64,000 nucleotides of DNA from Balamuthia mandrillaris (lineage: Eukaryota > Discosea > Longamoebia > Balamuthiidae): NCBI GenBank assembly GCA_031835245.1, contig JAVKOQ010000132.1:62001-126000 (forward strand), given 5' to 3'. The number at the start of each line of letters is the position of its first letter. Within the stretch, counting starts at the first letter, position 1. Below are positions 57,537-64,000 of this stretch, piece by piece. The notes under the pieces were generated by a model. That model saw only the letters and a program-made list of their open reading frames with translations. It was not told where the DNA came from and searched no databases. The translations under genes and the position numbers were made by a program.

Positions 57537-60500
57537 ATGGAGAAGGAGGAGGATGAGCAGCTGCAGGTCCGACGCGTGTTCGCTCTTCTCAAGCCCATAT
57601 GTTCCCAGCTGATGCTGGCACGACAACGAGAATCCAGGACCGACCTTCTAGACTCGCTATGCCAAACCGTGCAGCGCGACCTCACCACCGAGGCGGACGC
57701 CTTTGGGCTCAGCCGCTGCTTCGACTACCTGCTCTTCCCTCTGTTTGCCCTGCTGAGGGCCGCTCACGCGCCCTACCTTCTGGACCAAACCCAAAAGGCC
57801 CTCGCGTTGCGTACCATCGAGCTCTCTCTCCTCAAGTGCGGCGCTCGCTACTGGCAAACAACATCGGCTCCATCTCACGGGGGTTCGTTTCGCTACCCAT
57901 TTTCTCATCACAACTTGATGAAAATCTTCTTTTTTTTTCTTATTCGCTTTCATCTGTATATCTTTTTTTTTCTTATTCGTTTTCATCTGTGTTTCTTCTT
58001 CTAGAAAAAGAGGGAGAAGAAGAAAGCAAAACAGAGACAATGGACAATGGGCGGTTGGCGGTGGAGCTGATGCTCTTCTGTGGCCAGCTGTTGGAGAGCA
58101 GCGAGACCCAAGAGGAGCTGCGTCAGCAAGCCCTGCTGTGCATTCGAGCCGTCGTCGTGAGCGGCGGTCTCTTCCCTGCTCTCTCTTTCCGCTCGCCTTC
58201 TTCTTCTACAGCAGAGTTTGTGTCACAAGAGAGAGAAGGGCGCGAAAACGTCAAGGATAAAGCGGGAGGAGCGGCCATCGTGGCATGGATGTTTTGGTTG
58301 GTGCTCGAAGAGACGAAGAAGAGCCAACGAAGGGAGTTGCAACGAACCGCTATCACCACCATTCAAGCTCTCATATCTGCTTTTGGTAGCCAGCCAAACA
58401 GCACCAGCAGTAACACAGATACGGAAGAAGCGAAAGAGAAAGAGAAAGAGAAGGAAGTTCATATTCGAGACCGCGTCAACGACAATGACCCGTTGATGGT
58501 GTTGGATAGGTTGGCTTTTGTGTTTCCAGGATTGGTTAGTACTTTGGCGGGGAAGGTCTTTCTAGGAGACTACAAACAAGGACAGAGCGTTCGTGCTGCC
58601 GCTTTGGGCACCTGCGTTGATGCCGTTTGCATGCTTCTCGATGACTTGCTTTACTTTCATCAAGATTCTTCTTCTACTTTACCTTCATCTGCTTCAGTGG
58701 AAGAATTACGAAAATATGCTGCTTCTACTAGGGCAAATAATATGCAAGAGGAACGAGCCCGTGAAAATGGCGAAGACAAAATACGACAAACAAAAACGAG
58801 CGAAGAACAACCATTTGTTGCTGTGAGGGACCAACGATGGCTCCAACTCACTTCTTTACGCCTTCAACTCCTCTTTGCGCGTATCTTTTCAGTTTCGAAG
58901 GAAATGGTGAGCTATCGTCAAGAGATAAAGCGTTGCCTCGCTGGATCGGCTCTGCGGTTGCTCTGTTCGTGTCATAGAACTCTCAACGCAGCTGTACCAA
59001 TGTTCTTGGAAACGTTGTTGTACCTGAGCAATGATGAATTAGCTGAAGTTAGAGAAGAAGCCTCTCTTGCATTATCGGTATTACTTTCTGCTTTATGTTC
59101 TCCTTCATTTTCGCCTCTTTTGTTTTTGAAAGGCTTGCTTCATTCATGCTCTTTATCTGTGTTTGTGCAGAAATACGCTTCTCTTCACAAAGATGAGTGT
59201 TTGGACCAACTCAAGAGCCATACGTTGAAGCTGCTCTCTGGTTTACCACGGCAAATCCGCGATCCGGATGAGGCCACCAAAGTGGTCTCTCTACGCTTGG
59301 TACTCAACCACGTAAAAGCCTTGGCCGAACACTGCCCATCCTTCCTCAAATCACCGACGTTTCTTGCTCCACTATCTTTTGCCTTGTTTCAGGCTCTCGA
59401 GTTTGATGAGTATGACGTTCGTTCCTCTGTTCATACGCCTACGTTCTCCTTACTTTTGCCATCACCGCTGCCTCTTTCTTCATCGTCATCACTTTCTTCA
59501 TCCTCACATTCCTCCTCTACAACCAACAACCAACAAACGACGTTCTGCTTTTCGTATCCACGAAAAGTATTCCGGAATTTTCGTACCGAACAACCAGAAA
59601 AAACTGCAGTAGATATTTGTGCCGTGCTCGGAAGCCATGGCGAACCGCGACACGCCCTCGACTTTTTCTTGGGCGTGCTGCAAGACATAACAAACGCACG
59701 CCCAGCTTCTGCTTCTGCTTCTGCTTCTGCTTCTGTTTCTGCTTCTACTTCTGCTTCTGTTTCTGCTTCTACTTCTGCTTCTTCTTCTCGGCATCAATAC
59801 CTCAATCAATGTATCTTTGTACTTAATCACATTATTAGTGGTATCTCTTCCAACATCAACCAACATCCAGATCGAAAGGACGAAGGTGCAGAAGAAAACG
59901 TTCGGTATGTTTTGGACGGATATCTCTCTCATCCACTCTGGGACATGCCGGAACAACACCACCACCAACAACAACAAGCCGACCTTCTTTTGTCTCAAAG
60001 TCTTTTGTTGGAAGGAATAGGCAACTGTGCGGAGGCCTTGGGTCCTTCCTTTCATCCTTACTTGCAAAAAGTGCTGCACCCTCTCTTTGAACATTTGGGA
60101 GGGACTTCTTCAAGCGGTGCTCACTCTCTATCGCGCAGCGCTCATGCCACTCTGCTTCGCATCTGCGTGGCTTGTTCATATGCCTCCATCTCTCGTTTGA
60201 TCGCCGCCAATTCGGACTATCTCATCGACAGTCTCTGCTCTCGGTTGAAGCATCTTCGAATGTATCCTCGTGCTCCGCAAGTACTTCACGCTGTGCTTCG
60301 GTATTGCCACTACGAAGAGAAGGAAGAACAACAGAAAGAGGAAGAGCACGATGAATTGCTTTTACCACTTTTGTTGGATGATACAATTGAAGGACTGTTT
60401 AACGGATTGGATGACTCGGAGAACGATGTGGATATCGTGGTGACGTTGCTTGGCATCTTGAATGGCGTCCTTGGCGCGTTACGCCGTCTTCCTCCTGCAC

Positions 60501-61534
60501 AACAGGAAGATGATGAAGAAGAAGAAGATCATCAAGAATGGGAAGAAGCAACCGATGAAGGGGATGAAAGAACACAACAAGAACCTATAACAGAAGGAGA
60601 AATTAAGAACAAAGAAGAAAGCGAAGAAAAAATGAATGCAGAACATATAGAAGTGGAAGAAGAGGATGAAGATGCCATCAAACGGAAACAGCAAGTGCAA
60701 ATGGTGATGCGGATCCTGGATCGAGCTCGTCACTTTGCTCCCTCTCGATCACGAGAGGTACGTCTTTTGGTTCTCTCCATACTCCAACGTGGCATCATAT
60801 TGCTCAGCACTGATCGCAGAACCTTACTTCCTGCCGTTCACGAGATTTGGCTTCCTCTCACGCATCGCCTTCATGATTACGATGATGAAGCGAACGAGGA
60901 AAAGAAAAAGAAGAGAATAACGTTTAGGGATGAGAAGCAGATGAAAAAGAAAGAAGATCCGGCGGTAAAGATTAAAGTTTTAGAAGTGGTGGCGACTATA
61001 TGCGAGCAAGCAGGCGATTTCGTGTTTCACAAGTTTAAGGAGGACGTCTGGCCGGTGCTCGTGCAACATCTGTTGCCTGAACAACAAAGGGCTCTCGCGA
61101 AGGAACTGTCCATGTACAGCTTTGCAAAGCAGAACGAATCGCGCTTTTCTTCGTCTGCTTCTTCATCTTCTGCCTCTTATGTTTATATGACGAGTTTCAA
61201 GTTGCAAGACGTCGCTTTGGAATGTGTGGAGGCGATGGTGAGGCACAGCCTTCGAGACTATTCTTCAGCTCAGTTCAAGACGGAAGTGGTGCGTGCTTGC
61301 TTGGCGTATATCTCTCTTCCTTCTTCTGAAAGTACGATGGCGATGACGAAGAAGAAGACAGTGAAAGAGTTGGAGGGCAGAGCCATTTCGATTATGAAGA
61401 GAGTGTTGGAGTTGAATCCACCAGAGGAAGTTGTGGAAATGGTGGCTCCTCTCGCGGCAAGCTATCCAGTTCTTGCTGTCACCAACAAGATGAAAGTGGA
61501 GGGCAATGGGATGGATCTTCCCGGACACGTCTAA
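57537..61534 (+). CDS. TTI1: TELO2-interacting protein 1 (TTT complex, HEAT repeats)
   Basis: Exons 57537-57882, 58005-59077 and 59171-61534 give 1260 residues, in the usual TTI1 range. TTI1 with TELO2 and TTI2 stabilises PI3K-like kinases (mTOR, ATM, ATR). Matches to animal TTI1: VFALLKPICSQLMLARQ, FDYLLFPLFALLRAA, GDYKQGQSVRAAALGTCVDA, LLEGIGNCAEALGPSFHPYL, LRICVACSYASISRLIAANS, YLIDSLCSRLKHLRMYPRAP, KVLEVVATICEQAGDFVFHK and VWPVLVQHLLP. HEAT-like helices run throughout, with acidic/Gln-rich inserts at about 970-1050. Intron 2 (59078-59170) happens to stay open in frame, so retention would add 31 residues. Confidence 0.93.
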
Positions 61535-61639
61535 GAAGCCTTCGCAACACAACAGAAGAACAATAATCATCTTTCTTTTTTCTTTTCGTTCTCTCTCTCT
61601 CTCTCTCTCTCTCCATTTCTCTTATCCTGCTGCGCTGCC

Positions 61640-62560
61640 ATCAACAGCGTTGTCGCCATCAATGTATGCCAATGAGAAACATTGGCTTGGTCCTGCTGTC
61701 AAGCTTACGTCGGTGTCGCTCGGGTACCCAGACGTGCGCTCTGCAGCCAAATGGTGCGCACACGATGAAGGCTAGGCTTCTTGCCAGACCAAAGCTCTTC
61801 GGGCGACTTATCGGACGTCCGTGTGCCGGGTCGATTGGCTATGTAGGCGGTGTAGCCGAAAGGATGAACAAAACGCTGTCAGACAAGGCGAGGAGCATGC
61901 TTTATCATGCTCCTTTGCGACAGCTTCAGCCCAGAAGGTGAGCGGCATGTAGGCATGATAGAGCATGCTCCTCGCCTTGTCTTGGCTGACCTTGAAGAGG
62001 TTTGCCTTGCCGATGCCACAGATGTGCTGGAGCAGCGGAGACTTTGGACGCCGCGGGCATGAACGAGTCGTACAAACTTTGTTCAAGTTGTTCCTCGTTG
62101 GCGTCGGATTCTCCGTATACGGGCGGCGTGATCGTCAGCAGTGAGCCGGACGACCAGTCTTCTTGGAAGGGCACTGGTCTGCCTTGCGTCCGTAGCCTCA
62201 ATAACATTTCTTGCACCGAATGGCGCTTCCGCTTCCCCCCCCCCCCCAAATCGGTATGCTTGCTGGAGCTACCTTGTGATGGCGTGTAGTTGTGGCCGGC
62301 ACGGTTGCTCTGCCCGTTTGAGGAGCTGCCATGGCCGTTTTTGTGTCCCTGGGCAAGGCGGGGATTGACATCTTCTTCCAGACGCACAAGTGCAACGCTG
62401 CGTGCAAGCTCCTCCGCCTCGAGCCCCACGAGCGCCAGCCGGGCCTGCCCGCCGACGACGCCCTCGATGCCGAGCTCTCGAGAGCTTGCGTTCTCTGGCG
62501 CTTGGCTGAGAAGATTATGGCCCCAATCTTGGCAGAGAAGATTATGTAGAAAATCAAAAC
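61640..62560. mobile_element. Ty1/copia LTR-retrotransposon fossil, fragmentary
   Basis: Decayed copia-type pieces between TTI1 and NUP210. Plus-strand integrase-like words (GVAERMNKTL, KARSMLYH) at about 61850-61910 and a second similar piece on the minus strand (KARSMLYH, PLTFWAEAVAKEH) at about 61925-61985 form an inverted arrangement. A minus-strand gag-like part with a CCHC-type zinc-knuckle remnant lies at about 62190-62430. No LTRs or complete domains remain; it is broken in many places and looks old. Confidence 0.75.
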
Positions 62561-62735
62561 ACCAATCAAAAATCAGAAAAGAGGTTTTAGATTATTGATT
62601 TGGCCAATAAAAATTCAAAACATGAGATCACATGTCTACAAAAACACATTTGTCCACACAAATTATTTTTGTAGACATAGTCTGGCGCCAAACAAAAAAA
62701 AGTGGTAGTGAAAGAAAAGAACAGTGCGCCTGACG

Positions 62736-63433
62736 ATGCCGCACCAACATCGTTCTTCCTTGTTGGCGGCTGCCGCTTGTGGGGGCCGGGGTCGTCGTTG
62801 GCGGACCAGTGATGCCGCCTTCTTTGCCTTTGGGTTCCTTCTGACACTGCTCATCCTCGCCGTTGCGCGGCCCACTGCCGCCGCCGCTGGTGCAGCCAAA
62901 GAAGCCATTCCTACAAATTTCATCGACCGGGACCTCGCCATCAGCCACCCCACTTTGCTTCTTCCTCACATCACCGCCTCCACCAAAGTTTCTTTCACTC
63001 TCGAAGCCTACAACGGTTGTTTCAAATGGTGTGCTTGTTTTTCCCCTCATTTTTCTTCATTTCTAATTTCTGCTACTTTTTTTTTCTTTTTTGTTTTACC
63101 ATTTGATTTGATTTTTTTGGTTCTTTTTTTTGTGAGCGATGAATTCAACTGAACAATATAACTCTGTAGGACTTCTCGTAACCCTGAGATTGCTTCCGTG
63201 CGTCCCATTTACTCCGACGAAGCCCCCTCCTCTTCTCTTTCTTCGCCCGACAACGCCCACAAACACAGCGATGATAGGGAGCGAGGCTGTTCCTCTCGTG
63301 CGTTGGTCGTGTCAGAGAGCTCAGCTGCCACGGAGCGTCTTTCGACGTGGCTTCAGGCGGAGGACGTGCTCAGCGGCCGTGTCCTCCGTTGTGAAGTTTT
63401 CACTGATAGAATCACGGTTTCGTCCTTACTTCT

Positions 63434-63471
<38 letters not shown>

Positions 63472-64000
63472 TATCTCGCTACACTTTTCGTTCGTTCGTT
63501 TGTTTATAAGTTTATCTTTTATGGGGATAGAACATAGAACTACTGACAACAACGCGGAGCATGTACCGTGATGACATCGAAATGCTCTCCATTCAAGCCT
63601 TTGACAATGATGGTTTGTTTCTCTTCTCTTGTTCTATTTTTTTCTCTCATCTCTTTTGTAACTTCGTTGTGCGTTTCTATGACAGGAAACCTGTTTTCTA
63701 CTGTGGAGGGATTAACATTCCAATGGTCTATCATCCCTGAAACCTTTGCACAAGCAAGCAGCGTCCTCAAACTCATTCCGTTCAAGGAAGCCGGCGTTGA
63801 AGTCAGCTCAGTTGTGCTTCGCATGGAAGAAATGGTAGCTTCACTTCACGCTCTCTCTCTCTCTCTCTCTCTGCTTTTCTCATTGACGTTCGTTTTGTTT
63901 CTTGTAAAAGGGCGAGACAACTGGAGTGGTGCTTATACAAGGAGTGGACACTGGCAAAGCTAACGTTGTGGCTAGATTGAGCGAACCTGAATATGCTGTA
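62736..64000 (+). CDS. NUP210: Nucleoporin NUP210 / gp210 (5' part; runs off window)
   Basis: Integral pore-membrane nucleoporin with a large lumenal region. Exons 62736-63028, 63170-63416, 63531-63612, 63686-63834 and 63911-64000, 287 residues so far. After a signal/anchor segment (AFFAFGFLLTLLILAVA, about 29-45) come LLPHITASTKVSFTLEAYNG (human: LLPFTRATRVNFTLEASEG), RNPEIASVRPIYSDEA, AEDVLSGRVLRCEVFTDRI, ELLTTTRSMYRDDIEMLSIQ, GNLFSTVEGLTFQWSI and TGVVLIQGVDTGKANVVARL. Order and spacing follow gp210 residue for residue in places. The C-terminal single span and tail lie outside the window. Confidence 0.93.

Noticed and set aside
1-64000. CRISPR array, operons, prokaryotic ribosome-binding sites
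   Set aside because: None seen; all genes are eukaryotic with introns. Regular repeats are microsatellites without unique spacers.

Overview
This is a gene-dense, intron-rich nuclear window from a unicellular eukaryote. Genes are interrupted by GT-AG introns of about 60-600 bp that often carry long CT microsatellites on the sense strand. The gene set (retromer VPS26, MND1, RAD51AP1, RasGEF, ZCRB1, SURF1, eIF4G, SLC52, PARG, TTI1, NUP210, S28 peptidases) fits a free-living protist, perhaps amoebozoan-like or near opisthokonts because it has RasGEF, RAD51AP1 and NUP210. I cannot name the species. Exon models were assembled by hand. Splice phases add up for nearly all of them, and homology is from recognised motifs, not a search.

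Layout. 1-1.67 kb: VPS26 (-, runs off the left edge). 2.0-6.4 kb: a Schlafen-AlbA_2/NB-ARC fusion (-). 6.7-7.3 kb: a small membrane protein (+). 7.5-9.0 kb: RAD51AP1 homologue (-), divergent from MND1 (+, 9.4-10.7 kb). 10.9-15.7 kb: RasGEF (-). 16.2-17.2 kb: ZCRB1 (-). 17.45-19.2 kb: a Fanzor/TnpB-type RNA-guided nuclease with an N-terminal zinc finger (-), followed by 2.5 kb with a strong hairpin. 21.7-24.0 kb: a UCH deubiquitinase with a PH domain inside the catalytic domain (-). 24.4-31.1 kb: two S28 serine peptidases in inverted orientation around an unknown gene. 31.5-33.3 kb: SURF1 (+), tail-to-tail with eIF4G (-, 33.3-37.1 kb). 38.0-40.2 kb: TPR protein (+). 41.7-43.3 kb: PNRC/EDC-like decapping protein (-). 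44.1-45.2 kb: acidic LRR protein (+). 45.8-47.6 kb: unknown spliced gene (+). 47.7-50.5 kb: SLC52 riboflavin-transporter-like protein (-). 50.9-51.9 kb: F-box/ankyrin-like repeat gene with a frameshift (-). 52.3-53.6 kb: sulfotransferase (+). 53.6-56.3 kb: PARG (-). 57.5-61.5 kb: TTI1 (+). 61.6-62.6 kb: decayed Ty1/copia fossil. 62.7-64 kb: NUP210 5' part (+).

Most genes are unrelated housekeeping functions. The main functional link is RAD51AP1 and MND1, both recombinase accessory factors, sharing one 415-bp divergent promoter. The unusual items are the Fanzor locus, the Schlafen/NB-ARC fusion, the UCH-PH chimera, and two genes whose first coding exon is only the start codon.
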